Shown: positions 9,156 to 21,086, numbered from the stretch's first letter. The stretch: DNA of 64,000 bases from Miscanthus floridulus (GCF_019320115.1 NC_089589.1:19221641-19285640), one strand, 5' to 3'. Program-made: numbers and translations. Notes: generated from the sequence alone by a model not told the origin.

Positions 9156-10378
9156 TTAATTACTATCGGAATCACTGTCGGGATCGATCGGGCCACACAC
9201 ACTAATATGTCTCTGTAGCCATATATGGTAATTGATGTCACGGATTATGTATCCGCTTGTATCGATGAAGTCCAATGCCCGTATGAGTGCACTCTCTCGT
9301 GCCTCACAATACCGAAAGAAGGGTCAGCCATAGATGTAACCTACTGAACGACCACTGCCCCTGTTAGTAATCCTTTTGCAGTACTGGCGTCCTTCTATAG
9401 TGAGCTGGCCGAGGTTTCCATTACAGAAGTCCCGATCGTACCCAAGTTGCTCCGTAGCTTGGTCTAGAACGGCCCACAAGCCACATCCATCATAGGTAAG
9501 GTCATGTAGCGCAATCTGCATGTGGAGAAAAAAAATTAGAGAATGTTATTACAATAATAAACAACAAATAACCACGACTCAGGTATAAGTGACCATTTTA
9601 ACACATTCGTATGGTTGTAGCTTGCAAACCATTCGCTTGCTTGCGGGACGGGGATATCACCAGCATTCAAAGCAAGTGCCTTGAAGTGTGAGAAATCAGG
9701 CACATCATAGCAAATACATCGAAGTGCCTCTAAACAGATGCGCACGACACTTAATTGGGCGCTTATCACGTCCGGGCTCTGTATTCTCGTCCCGTGGATA
9801 TGGTTCCGATGATTTGAACCCCTCATAGGGATGAAAAAACTGAGTTCACACGTCCATAGACGACCACTTGCATTAGATGCCATGTTCTCGACGATGTCCG
9901 AGATAAAGAACTAGCTAAGTGCTGTTCACAGCCAATCTATTGGGGATATAGTCTGTGACATATATGCATGCAACAATGATATTAAACTAATTACACTTAT
10001 TTGTTAGCCTCAAAAAACAAAAGATGTTAGAAAATATTTCATACAATAGCTAGAACAGGGAACCGTGGAATGGCCACATTAGGAGCGAATGGCTCATCGC
10101 CAGGGTGGAAACCTGGTTCTTATGGTGGGGGAGGTCCGTTGTTCATACCACCTGATCGATATAAAATGCAAAAAAAATATGAACATAAAATATATGCACA
10201 AAAAAATTCTTCCAAGTAAAATGTGGCAACATAATTAAATATAGATCGAATGCAAGGAATAAGAATATATATAAATGTAGAATGCAAAGAAACATGAATA
10301 TAAATATAGATCAAATGAATATAGATAGAATATTAGAGAAGACAACATATCAATACCATTGAAAAATGCAGGAGCCAT
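9156..10378 (-). pseudogene. Unrecognised multi-exon gene inside CACTA DNA
   Basis: A TATA box at 10493-10501 precedes ATG 10376-10378 (MAPAFFN), which runs into a GTATTG donor. A second exon near 10050-10160 encodes GDEPFAPNVAIPRFPVLAI and ends at GTATGA. A third exon (about 9597-9930) encodes SDIVENMASNASGRLWTCEL to LKWSLIPES. A fourth, from about 9520 after CATGCAG, encodes IALHDLTYDGCGLWAVLDQA and continues to TAA at 9156. There are in-frame stops: TAA in exon 2 after GPPPP, and TGA at 9324-9326 in exon 4, beyond which the frame stays open (DINYHIWLQRHISVCGP). No domain is recognised. The conserved-looking splice sites suggest a real gene that was recently broken. Confidence 0.5.
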
Positions 10379-10492
10379 GACCAAATCATGTAGAGAGAGA
10401 GAGTGGATGTCTTGAGAAGTGAGAGTGAAACATGAGAAATGAGACTGAGAGTTCGTGGGTGGGTGGGATCGATGTATATGACCGGCGGTTTG

Positions 10493-10501
10493 TTTTATAT
10501 A
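10493..10501 (-). promoter_or_regulatory. TATA box of the unrecognised CACTA gene
   Basis: TATATAAAA on the minus strand, 11 bp inside the repeat block 10512-10634 and about 115 bp upstream of ATG 10378. Confidence 0.55.
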
Positions 10502-10511
10502 GGGGGAATGT

Positions 10512-10634
10512 ACATCACTGCGGGGTTTTAAATAGAACCGACAGTGAAGGTGGATATCACTGCCGGTTTTTAAATAGAACTGACAGTGAAGGTTACTATC
10601 ACTGCCGGTTTCTAAATAGAACCGACAGTGAAGG
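10512..10634. repeat. Internal subterminal-type repeat block
   Basis: Three to four inverted pairs of CACTGCCGGTTT and AAATAGAACCGACAGTGAAGG in alternating order, with a period near 47 bp. It lies immediately upstream of the minus-strand TATA box at 10493. Confidence 0.75.
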
Positions 10635-11469
10635 TGCATATATGTAAATGATATATTTATTTAGATACTACAGTGGGAAAGTTTTAACAACAATAATATA
10701 TTTATTTAGATAGTAATGAAATACATCAAAAAATTACAAAAAAATTAGAAATAAGTTATATATACGATAACAAAGACCTTACACTAAAATTTCATATACG
10801 ATAACAAAGACCTATTTGCGTACAGGTCAATATTACCATCAATGTGTATCAACACATTATAATTTAACCACCTCAGTAGCATTCTTCTAGCACCAACTAG
10901 GGTCAAACAACAGCACCGAGGTGGTCTACGAGCTATACCGGTTGGAGATGATAAGGTGGCATCGATGAATCCATGCCTCTGCTGTACATGGCCTTTTTCT
11001 CGGTATAGTCCAGAGCGCATCGGATTCAGCTCGGCACCGCACCGATGAACCAATGCCGCTCCGGGATAGGAAATTGCCGAGAGCACACCAGGTCTCTGTG
11101 GACATATAGTCCAGAGCGCACTATAGCGGATGGCTCTGTGAACCTCGTGGCATCTCCAATCTTCGGCGTTGCTCTATCTTCAGTAGCATTCTTCTAGTAC
11201 CTCATGTGTGCACCATTTTGGTGGACTACGATGCATAACGATATCTGTGGTTTGTTGTGAGAGGAAACATTGTATCATGGCTGATAAGGCCTGGCTAAAA
11301 CCAACATGCATGGAGATGCTAGCTCCTAGCCGAGGGCCATTTTATAAGGGCTAGCAGTCATGGTATATTTTTATTTCTGCACTAAAGTTGTCGCGGTAGG
11401 TGGGAGCAGTGTTCCAACTGTTGTGGTCACGGGAGCACTGTTGGCATGTGAGGAGCAACCGACTGTGAT

Positions 11470-11512
11470 AGAAGCTATCACTGTCGGTTTTAAAACCAAA
11501 ACCGGCAGTGAA
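11470..11512. repeat. Short inverted pair of subterminal motif
   Basis: CTATCACTGTCGGTTTT is followed by AAAACCGGCAGTGAAG, giving a small palindrome of the CACTA subterminal core. No gene starts next to it that I can see. Confidence 0.5.
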
Positions 11513-11600
11513 GGGCCCTGCAACCATCTTTTAGTAAAAAAATATAAAAAAAACATTGTCGGTTTGGAGCCTGCCATCGCAGCCTTTTTGTAAAAAATAT

Positions 11601-11684
11601 AAAAAAGTTTGGCCCGCCTGAGATTCGAGCGCGGGTCGCGGGGTCGAGAGTGTGCGGCCTTAACCGCTGAGTTAGGATAGGGAG
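11601..11684 (-). ncRNA. tRNA-like Pol III unit 5
   Basis: On the minus strand, the A box TAACTCAGCGG (11664-11674) and B box GCTCGAATCTC (11620-11630) are followed by a T6 run (plus-strand A run 11601-11606). Confidence 0.45.
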
Positions 11685-11755
11685 TTCGGTTAGAATGGTT
11701 TTATTTTTTTCTTTTATCCCATCATAATGCACTACTAAATAATAAATGCAAAATC

Positions 11756-11842
11756 AAAAAAAGTTTGGCCCACCTGGGATTCGAGCGCGGGCCTCAGAGT
11801 ACAGAGTGCGCGGCCTTAACCGCTGAGCTAGGATAGGGAGTT
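11756..11842 (-). ncRNA. tRNA-like Pol III unit 6
   Basis: This is the best of the six units. The A box TAGCTCAGCGG (11820-11830) is consensus and the B box GCTCGAATCCC (11776-11786) is near consensus. A T7 run follows (plus-strand A run 11756-11762). It is a diverged duplicate of unit 5. The T and acceptor stems are imperfect. Confidence 0.55.
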
Positions 11843-12117
11843 CGCTTAGTTTGCTTTTTTTTATTTATTTATTAATAGAAATAATGCAGTTAGTTTATAT
11901 TCTAAAATAACACAAAAATTTGTGTCTTGATTATTTAATTCTATGATAATTATTTAATGGTCTATAATTATCAAATAATAGTGTTTATGAACATCATCTT
12001 AATATTTGATTACATAGTCAATAATTAAATTGTAGAGATGCACACAAAATATAAATTAAATATTCAGTGCGAATTACTGATACAACGTCTGCATATTCAT
12101 TACATAGTTAACAATAT

Positions 12118-15100
12118 CTAACTATCTTTAGGTGCATCAACAATGAAGGCCTCATTGTGATCAATTCGTACGTAAGCAGGTTCGTCACCCTCTTGAAGGA
12201 TAGGTATGGCTACGTTCGCCCCGAATGGAGGCATTTCCTGATAGCCCCTATAGTCTTCTTCGTCCGTCACTCCATCGACACCGACAATCTTTCTTTTCCC
12301 TTCTAGGATTACTTTTAGCCTTCCTTTTGTCTTGTTGTCCCTTGCATAGAAGACTTGCATAACATCTCTTGCAAGGACAAAGGGGTCGTCTCTGTATGCG
12401 GTCTTAGTGAGATCAACAATAGTGAACCCTTCGCTGTCAGTGTTGATTTCCTCGAGCCGGACCCACTGGCAGCGAAAACGAGCTGCCTTCAACAGACCAT
12501 AGGCTAGCTCCCATATCTCCTCAATGAAACCATAGTATGTCGCCTGCATGTTGCCGTTTTCGTCGTGAGCATCAAAACGAACACCACAATTTTGGTATGT
12601 GCTCTTTCCATCTTTCTTTTTTGTGTAAAATGTGAATCCATTGATCTCATACCCTTGGTACTTAAGATATGTACTCGAAGGTCCCTTGGCTAAGGCATCC
12701 AGTTGATTACCCAACTTTATTCCAAGCAAGCGACGTCGCAACCAGGTGACAAATTCCTCCTTATGTTTTTATCCAGCCAAGCCTGTGACTTGCTCGGATA
12801 CAGAGTTTGCAGCGATTGCCTGTGCTCATCAATGTATGGCATCACACCCTTGGCTTGCTGGAGAACAACGAACTGTGCCTGTCTGAAAGAAACAAGGTCG
12901 TCTACTGTAACAGATTTCTCCCCGACCGTTTCTTTGCCACGTAGTCTTCCCTCGTGACGAGATTCTGGAACTCTGACCCTTTTGATGTCTAGATAATATG
13001 TGCAGAACTCAATGGCCTCCTCCGTTGACCATCCTTCAACCATGCCCCCTTCTGGCCTAAATCTGTTCCTAACATACCTCCTGAAAACTTTCATCAATCT
13101 TTCGAAAGGGAACATCTGATGCAGGTACATTGGGCCAAGGGCTCTAATTTGGTCAACAAGATGAATGAGCAGATGCAATGAGATATCAAAGTAAGTCAGC
13201 GGGAAATGCATCTCAAGCCTAACGAGAGTTTCGGCTATGTCCCGCTGCAGCTGCTCTAGCGTGGACACATCAATGACCTTTTTTGAGATCACGTTGAATA
13301 ACGAGCAAAGCTTTATGATTGGGGCGTGGACCTTTGGGGGAGGATACCACGCAGGGCAACAGGGAGCAGCTGAGTCATAATGACATACAGTCATGGGCCT
13401 TCATAGGGCCATAGTTGAACTTGAGTTCTCTCATGTTCACTAGCCTCTTCGGGTTCGCACAGTAGCTCGTCGGGACTTTGAGTTCATTGAAGAAAGAAAT
13501 AAGCGCACGCTTTTCTTCCTTCTTCAATGTCCATGACGCAACCGGAAGTTCGAACTGGCCATTCTCTAGCTCCACGGGATGCAGCTCCTTCCTGATTCCC
13601 AAGTGTTGCATGTCCAAGCGTGTGGCTAGTGAATCCTTCGATGCCCCCCGGTGTCCATAAAGGTGTTAAGAGTGTTAGCGCACATGTTTTTAGTGATGTG
13701 CATGGGATCAAGACAGTGGCGTACACTCAGAAATGGCCAGTAAGGTAGTTTCCAGAAAACTGATTTTTTTTCTTCCAAACGCTCCCATCAGGCGCTGCTA
13801 CTGCATTGTCCCCCTTCCCAAGGACAACCTCTAGTTTGTTGAGTTCTCGAAGTATCGCAGGCCCGTCTCGATATTTTGGAGCTAAGCGTTTCTCAATAGT
13901 ACCGTTGAAATCTTTTCTGTTCCTACGGTAAGGGTGATCCTTAGGTAGGAACCTACGGTGTCCCATATAAACTATCTTTGAGTTATTTGGCAGATTTACC
14001 GTATCGGTGTCGTCCAAGCACTCGATACATCTAGTATAGCCTTTTGTCTTCTCTCCCGACAACGAACCTCGACCTAGTAGGTCGGTGATTGTAGCGATAA
14101 GTACTCCCTTGATCGTGACATGTTCCTTTTTGTACTCATCCCAAATATCTGGCACACCCTTTTCAAACATCTCCACTAGTTCATCGATCACTGGTTCCAG
14201 AAACACATCGATGTCATTCCTAGGTTGTCTTGGCCCTTGGATCAGTAGTGGCATCTGGATGTACAACCGCTTCATATAGACCCAAGGTGGAAGGTTGTAT
14301 ATACAGAGCGTCACTGGCCAGGTGCTATGATTGCTTCTAACCTGGTCGAAAGGATTCATCCCATCTGTGCTCAAAGCAAACCAAAGGTGCCTTACCTCTC
14401 CACCGATGTCCTTATAGAACATAGTATTGACAGTCCTCCAGTTATGCCCATCGGGTGCCTCATCATTATATCTTTCTTATGCTCTTCGCCATGCCAGCGC
14501 AACAGCTTGGCTGACTTTGCACATGCAAACAGCCTATGCACCCGGGGAGCTATAGGGAAATACCAAACGACCTTTACGGGACCTCCTCTGGTCTTGGTAC
14601 CCTCATCTGACGGCCCTTCCTTGTACTGTGGAGCTTCACACTTGGGGCACTTGTCCAAGTCTTTGTATTTTTCTCCACGGTACAATATGCAATCATTGGA
14701 ACACGCGTGTAGTTTTTCAACCTCGAGGCCGATGGGGCAGATCATTTGCTTGGCCAAGTATGTCTTTTCTGGCAACTCGTTTTTTTCTAGGAGCATTTTC
14801 CTTATTATACCTAACAACTGATCGAAGCCTTCACCACTCAATCCGTTTGTTGATTTGAACTCTAACAGCATGATGTCGGCTTCCAGTTTGCTCATTGGAC
14901 AATTCCTATACAATGGTGTTTTGCCATCTTGTCTCATTTTCTCTAGCTTTCTTAGCTGTCTTTCACTAAGACATCCGGTCTCTACATTACGTAGCAGCTA
15001 AGAAATGCCATTGTTATCCTCGGTGTCGTCAGCTAGCGTGTTCCTAAACACATTATTAACTGTGGCCATAGGTTCCGTGTTGACACCGGGTTCCTCGTCA

Positions 15101-15396
15101 GCATCGTGGATGGTTACGTCAGGCATGTCCACATCATCATCGTTTTCCTGCAGAACATTCACACCAACCTCGCCATGCATAGTCCATATCGTATAGTTTG
15201 GCATGAACCCCCTGGTAATCAAGTGCGATCGTATAGACTCAATTTGATGAAAGTTCCTATGATTCTTGCAATCTTTGCATGGGCAGAAGATAGGGTTCCC
15301 ATTCCCAGCATGGGATTTGGCATCGGTGATAAACTGGCTGAGGCCATGCATGTACCACTTGTCCGTTCGGGACAGATGCATCCACTCTCGATCCAT
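12118..15396 (-). pseudogene. TNP2 (CACTA) transposase, frameshifted
   Basis: The start is ATG 15394-15396 (MDREWMHLSRTDKWYMHG), after a GTGCATAG acceptor. The order is: Transpos_assoc zinc-finger-like domain (about residues 1-80, with CPCKDCKN), the TNP2/TNPD core with NIRLALSTDGMNPF-type and RHCLDPMH motifs, DUF4218 (HAPIIKLCSLFNVISKKVID to FPFERLMK), and DUF4216 (YEINGFTFYTKKKDGKSTYQN). It would bind and cut CACTA ends. The frame is broken by one TAG at 14998 and about six single-base shifts: near 14450, the A8 run at 13767-13774, the G6 run at 13644-13649, near 13385, the G5 run at 13336-13340 and the T5 run at 12766-12770. At least one 5' intron precedes the coding region. Confidence 0.88.
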
Positions 15397-15844
15397 CTAT
15401 GCACAAAAAAATACTGAGACAGTAATTACAAAGAATTAATAAGAAATCGAGCTTCATGAACAACAATTATAGCTCGAAAGTACCATTTTTGGAAAACATT
15501 ATTGTACACTAATTATTGAAAGATTGAAATTGGTAGCCCCGGCCCTGTAAATTGAAAATCGTAGTAAAAACAATTATTGCACAATATTGAAGAACAACTA
15601 TTCTACTCTACTTCTAAGAACTAATTATAGCATCACATACTAACAATGATGATCTTGACCACCATGGAATAATTAGCTAGGAATTTAAATGTGTTCATAG
15701 ACACCAACCTTTTGGATGATGGATTCACCACAATTTGAGCCTTGCACAAATGTCCAATTGGAAAAGTGCTCTCTAGAATGGAGAAAGAACTAGAATGAGA
15801 ATCAAGCAATGTAGCCATCAAAACGAAGCTAAATAAGAAACAAA

Positions 15845-16015
15845 ATCAAAGCAGTGGATGTTTGTTACTAACCTTAAAGCAAAAAGATCAAGCCATTCTT
15901 CAAAATCCAAGCACTAGCTTTATGGTGAAGAGCAGCCGCAACAATGGAGGGAAGGGCCCAAAAGTGCGCCTCTGTTCTCGGGATGGAAGAGGGGAGGAAG
16001 AAGAGGACGGCTATA
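15845..16015 (-). other. Leader exon of the TNP2 transcript
   Basis: Between the TATA-like box at 16019 and a CTTTAAG followed by GTTAGT donor near 15870 lies a short exon. It is open in one minus frame (MGSITVG... frame 15874-16080) but most likely untranslated. It would splice toward the acceptor just before ATG 15396. Confidence 0.35.
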
Positions 16016-16018
16016 GCC

Positions 16019-16026
16019 TTTTTATG
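16019..16026 (-). promoter_or_regulatory. TATA-like box of the TNP2 gene
   Basis: CATAAAAA on the minus strand, right at the inner edge of the terminal repeat block. The position fits a promoter for the TNP2 transcript. It is weaker than the two internal TATA boxes. Confidence 0.4.
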
Positions 16027-16034
16027 CTGTAGGC

Positions 16035-16306
16035 TTATCACCGTCGGTTCTTGGCTAGAACCGACAGTGATAGAGCCCAATCACTGCCGATTTGTGGCTT
16101 GAACCGGCAGTGATGAGTGCCCGCCAAAACACTGCCGGTTCAAGCCACAAACTGGCAGTGATGTGGTGCTTCACTGCCGGTTTTAGCCCAGCCCCAATCA
16201 TTTTTTCATTTTCGAGCTCATAACCAGCAGTGAAGGTACATCACTGCCGGTTCTCACAAATCCGGCAGTGATGAGGCCGGCAGTGATGTGCAAATCTGGC
16301 GTAGTG
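16035..16306. repeat. CACTA right terminus and subterminal repeats
   Basis: About ten copies of ATCACTGCCGGTT and AACCGGCAGTGATG occur in both orientations. They end with GGCGTAGTG, whose reverse complement CACTACGCC is a canonical CACTA terminus. The next three bases, GTA (16307-16309), would be the 3-bp target duplication. The partner could not be located. Confidence 0.85.
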
Positions 16307-16309
16307 GTA

Positions 16310-17440
16310 TTTAGTGAATAATTGAGGCTATGCATGGTAATCATTTGATTAGAACCTAAATTAGGCCAGAGGTTAATTACAAGGAGAACTTTCTTCCATT
16401 TATACAGAAATTTAATTGTTTTCCATGGAATTCCTACATTCAGATTTCAGACAAGCCCTAATCCTGATGATTACTTTTTCTTGTTGGACTTAACTGAGAT
16501 GCTTGTAGTGGTTAGAGACGCTTGACTAGCAATCAAATTGGAGACACGCATACGTCAATCCATGCTTACTATTAAAATTCTACTTTTACTAAACGAGATC
16601 TTTGTTGTTTGATCTTGTTCACTTTTGGAAGAGGGGTTATATAGTTTGGTCCCATCAGTTTCTGAAAAGACCTTTCTCTCCTTGTACCACTGCTATTGGG
16701 CGACACCATGTGATGACGGTTTGTGTTACGTTGCCACCACATTTCGCAAAAGCAACGTGTAAATAATGGGTGACGAGAACATTAGTTTTGTTCAGGTCAT
16801 CTATCTATAAACTAAAGGGTGTATATAATGCATGTATCCCTTTCAAGTTTGATATGATGTGTGCCGAGGTTCAGATAACAAGCTAGCTTTAGTGCTCTTG
16901 GTGTTCTCTTAACCAGTCCAACACATGTGAAAGGGAGACCTTATCCTAAGCTTGAATCCATTTTTGTGTTGCTTCGCTGTTCAATCACAAACCTAAAAAG
17001 CTTTGTGGACACAAAAAAAATGCCGCCACTTTATTTCAAGAGATGTCGAAAGCAATTGATAGATATAAGAATAATGCGCACCATATAGTAGTTTGGAATT
17101 AGGTCATCAACAGGAACGTGTTGAATTTCATTGTTTAATACTAGGGTGATGCATGATCAATCCAATCCAAGAAAGATTTTGATGGCAGCTCGTCAGTGGA
17201 TGGTTGCACTTGTTTGTTTGACAAGGAAATTGAATAGCACATGTTTAATTTCTTCTAGAAGGTCGAAATCACATCTCACATATAGGGAGAAAGGAACCAT
17301 ATATATAGACCATTTGGTTCAATAAATCTTGTTCTTGGCATAAAGCTAGGTTCCGTCATTATTGACGAATATCAAATAGAGTAGGTACTACCTCCTACCC
17401 CAATTACTGGCAGCAGATATTTTAATTTGGGATCTATTTA
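16310..17440. other. AT-rich non-coding DNA, no feature recognised
   Basis: No long open frame, repeat array or known element end is visible here. It is probably the DNA into which the CACTA element inserted. Confidence 0.4.
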
Positions 17441-17441
17441 G

Positions 17442-17700
17442 AGCATCTCCAACAAATTCTAAAAAATCACTTGGTAAACTAATGAGTTTTCCAAGTGACT
17501 AAAAAAAGTTGGGAACATATTTGTTGGCCTGATCCAACACTTTCCAAAATCTCATCAAAAAACAGAAGGTAGTTTTACAACAGGAATCTCAAACTATTTC
17601 TAAATCACCCAACAACTGTTATATTTTTTCTCTTGTACATTTGTATCGGGAACCCTATCTTACTTCATATTCTTTCCAACATCCTTCCACCTTAGATTGG
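17442..17700. repeat. Probable MITE remnant (hAT-like)
   Basis: It begins AGAGCATCTCCAACAAATTC, a start common in grass hAT-type MITEs, and continues with AT-rich DNA. The opposite end and the target duplication are not clear. Confidence 0.3.
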
Positions 17701-18069
17701 CGCTATGGATAGCATGTACTCGCGATGGGGTCTATTTTTGCAAGTGCTAAAAGATTGGGAGATGGGGTTGGGAGTTGTTGGAGAGTGTTCATTCTATCTT
17801 GCCAAAAACCATGGATTGAGATATTTTTGTTTTGGGAACTCTTGAAGATGAACTCTAGCTTCAAAAGATTTGTAGATTTCTCAGAGCGGGGTATTCCTAG
17901 CTCATGGATGTGGACTTGGTGTCAGGGATCATAAAACTAGGTCTTATCATTATTAATATCCAATAGATATTGCCTCCTATCCAATCTAACTCAAAATTCT
18001 ACTTCTCTAAACTATGCCATTTTTTCTACCCTTAGTAAAACCTATGCAAAAGATAAACTATCTAAATGT

Positions 18070-20380
18070 GCAACTACGGTTTTGCTAATGTGTTGCTATC
18101 TCTACCGCAAAAGGAGTAATATAAACAATGTAAATGCGGAAGCTAAAGAGCATGGTAGAGATATGCAAACTCCCGTCGACGACTCTGGTATTTTTACCGA
18201 GGTATCGAGAAGAGCGCAAGCTTCCCCTAGTCCTCATTGGAGCTCCTCGTGAATCACTCGCAAGGGCCAAGCTCCCAGTCGGGTAACTCCGTGGATAGCT
18301 CTGAGCCTTCTCCACGTGCAAGTGGGTCTCTGGTTAAGCCACTCGTGGCAAAGCCTCTCTCGGACCGCTCCCCGCCGTCTTCACTATCAAGCTTCCAGCC
18401 AAAACGCCGTGTGCCTTGTTCCCTCCGGTACACGGTGGTGGCCACACCACAAACGTGGTTGGTGTGATCTCGCAAGACTACAAGCCCCTCCGATGTACAA
18501 CAATGGTGCGCGTAAGCACCGAATGGTAAGAGGTATGCAAACCTCACTAAACACTAGGCTAACACCTAGAGCCAGTGCATAAGCGGTGGTCAAATCAACC
18601 TAAGCACTTCGCAAAGCACCTACGCTAATCACCTAATGAAACACTAAGCACTATGCAAGTGGAGATCACTAAAATAGTGTGTCAACACCCTAGATATATT
18701 TCCTCAGCTCCACTGTTGTGAAATGGCCGGTTGGGGGGTCTATTTATAAGCCCATTGAGAAAGTAACCGTTGGGGACGAAATTCCGCTTTTCTGTTACTG
18801 ATCGGACCTGCTTTTGTCCTGACCGGATGCGTCTGGTCGTCCCGACCATTAGAGCCGCGATCAACTGATCAGATGCTAATGGTGTCCGGTCACATGCCAC
18901 CGGACGCGTCCGGTCGCAATTTCGCCGCTCTGGAACCTCTCTGTACTCGATCGGACGATGCAGTTCCTGTGTCCGGTTGATTAGCCGCCAGCGTCCGGTC
19001 AATGCTGAGCTGTTGCCGGGATGATGAACAGTACCATCAGTGCGTCCGGTCACTTTCAGTCTTCAGCGTCCAGTCACTGCTGCTGACGCCTGCTGTTGTC
19101 GAGCCACTGATTGGAGCGTCCGGTCGCTATAAGGACATCATCCGGTGCTGCGTCCGGTCACCATTGTGAGCTTATTTCTTCGTGATCTTGCATCTGGCTT
19201 GGTTCCTATCTTCGTGCTTGGACTTTACTTGATATCTTAGGTCTTCTCTTATGCTTCTAGGGTCTTGCTTAAGGTGTTGATCATCGGATCATCACATCAC
19301 CTTCGTCCAAGTCATGTCTTGCACCCTATTGAACTACAAAACAATCACTTGCAAATTCATTAGTCCAATTTGGTTGTGTTGGTCATCAAATACCAAAATC
19401 CAAAGTAAATGGGCCTAGGGTCCATTTTCCTTACAATCTCCCCCTTTTTGGTGATTGATGACAATACGACCAAAGCAAGCAAATAATAAAAATTTTGGAA
19501 TTTAAAAACTATCTACTTGCTAGGATGCGATGGAAAGGGCAAGGTTATATGATGCTAAAAGATACCACTTGTAAAAGATACTACTTGTAAGGCTAAAAGG
19601 TACCACATGTAAACATCTTTTGTAACTTATCTTGCCCTTGCAAATGTGCCCATGTGGCATTATGGATTTAAGCCTTGCTTTTTGGTCCTACAAATTCTCC
19701 CCATTACATAGACTAATCCATAATCCACTATTCTCCCTTTCTCGGACCATTACCACTTGAAAATTATATACCATTTGTAAATTATTATGATCGGGCTTGC
19801 TTTTGATCCTACAAATTCACCCCCTTTGGAATCAAACCCCGAAAAGGAAGACATTAGTAGCACAAGGGAGGGTCAAACTTTGTGAACCTTTGTATGTGGA
19901 GTGGAATAGGTCACAAAATTTGACTATCACATTACATAGACTAAGCTCCCCCTAAATATATGTATACATATGATGGAGAATGTAGTTAATGCAAAATTGG
20001 CAAATTAATGCTCAAGGGAGTTTAATCTATATAATGCATGGAGAAAGCATATAAGTATCAAAGTGAAATCAACATGATGATATCGGATTAGAAATACCAC
20101 ATGTGGAAACCAATTTGATTTATACCACTTGCAATAGGTGGTGGATATTTGAAGTATGATGCTTGGACTTTGCTTGATATCTTGGGTCTTCTCTTGTGCT
20201 TCTAGGGTCTTGCTTAAGGTGTTGATCATCGGATCATCACGTCGTCTTCGTCCAAGTCACGTCTTGCACCCTATTAAACTACAAAATAATCACTTGCAAA
20301 TTCATTAGTCCAATTTAGTTGTGTTGGTCATCAAACACCAAAATCCAAAGTAAATGGGCCTAGGGTCCATTTTCCTTACA
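18070..20380 (-). mobile_element. Degraded Copia (Sirevirus-like) remnant: LTR, internal scrap, partial LTR
   Basis: The segment ending at 19435 (GGTCCATTTTCCTTACA) is followed by ATCTCCCCCTTTTTGGTGATTGATGACAA split as a polypurine tract on the minus strand, as in the complete element at 31152. A second copy of the last about 220 bp of this LTR lies at 20156-20380 in the same orientation. The LTR part holds many CGTCCGGTC motifs (18780-19170). Internal coding sequence is absent from the 720 bp between the copies. The left LTR boundary is not defined. Confidence 0.6.
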
Positions 20381-20715
20381 ATCCTTGTGTATTCACTTTA
20401 GTAAATATTATGATGAATATTTGAGACCCTGGATTACTCTAAATGGGAAAAGTTTAAATTGAAAAGATTTAGATCTTGTCCAGTAGGACCAGTACTACAA
20501 CTTTGGTTTAGGTCATGTCTCCATCCAAGTTTGTTTGAAAATTTGAAAAAAAATGAATTTCAAAATCTAAGAAGTTAAAACAGAATATTTGGACAATAAA
20601 TAATTCGAAATGGAAGTCATCAACTATAAATTTATGGATCTCTTTGAGCTCTACAACTTTGATATAAAGTTTGACATCATCCAACTTGTTTTTGAAAAGG
20701 TTATGAATTTTATTG

Positions 20716-21086
20716 TGCTGTACTTATTTTAGAGGCGGGTCAAATTACCGACCGCCTCTAAAATCCATTTCTAGAGATGGGTGGTTTTTCTAGCCGCCTC
20801 TAAAAATGATTTTATCTCTAGAGCGACTAGAAAATCAAATCACCTCTAAAATTGCCATTTTTAAAGGTGGTTCGAATTTCTAGTCGCCTCTAGAAATAGA
20901 GGGCATTTTTAGAGGCGGATGAATTTTCTAGCCACCTCTAAAAATCGATATCTAGAGATTGACCATTTTTTAGAGCCGTCTTTGTCCAAAAAGTAAAAAT
21001 CGATATCTAGAGATAGACCATTTTTAGATCCGTCTCCGTCCAAAAAGTGGGACACGTCCCACCTCAAAAACTATTATGCAATAGTG
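20716..21086. mobile_element. 371-bp non-autonomous CACTA-like element
   Basis: It is filled with alternating AGAGGCGG and CCGCCTCTAAAA subterminal repeats and ends in GCAATAGTG at 21086. The left end TGCTGTACTT looks like a decayed CACTGTACTT. TTG at 20713-20715 and 21087-21089 form a 3-bp target duplication. There is no coding capacity. The repeat family differs from the one at 1-16306. Confidence 0.6.

Larger units (their letters stand above)
5937..16306 (-). mobile_element. Second CACTA element or composite carrying TNP2
   Basis: The right end is canonical: subterminal repeats run into GCGTAGTG ending at 16306, so the minus strand begins CACTACGCCAGATTTGC. The TNP2 gene is transcribed inward from it. 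No matching left CACTAC terminus with subterminal repeats was found between 5937 and 12118. The element is therefore truncated, shares its left end with the block at 1-340, or is a composite of several CACTA copies. The left coordinate given here is only where the other element appears to end. Confidence 0.5.
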
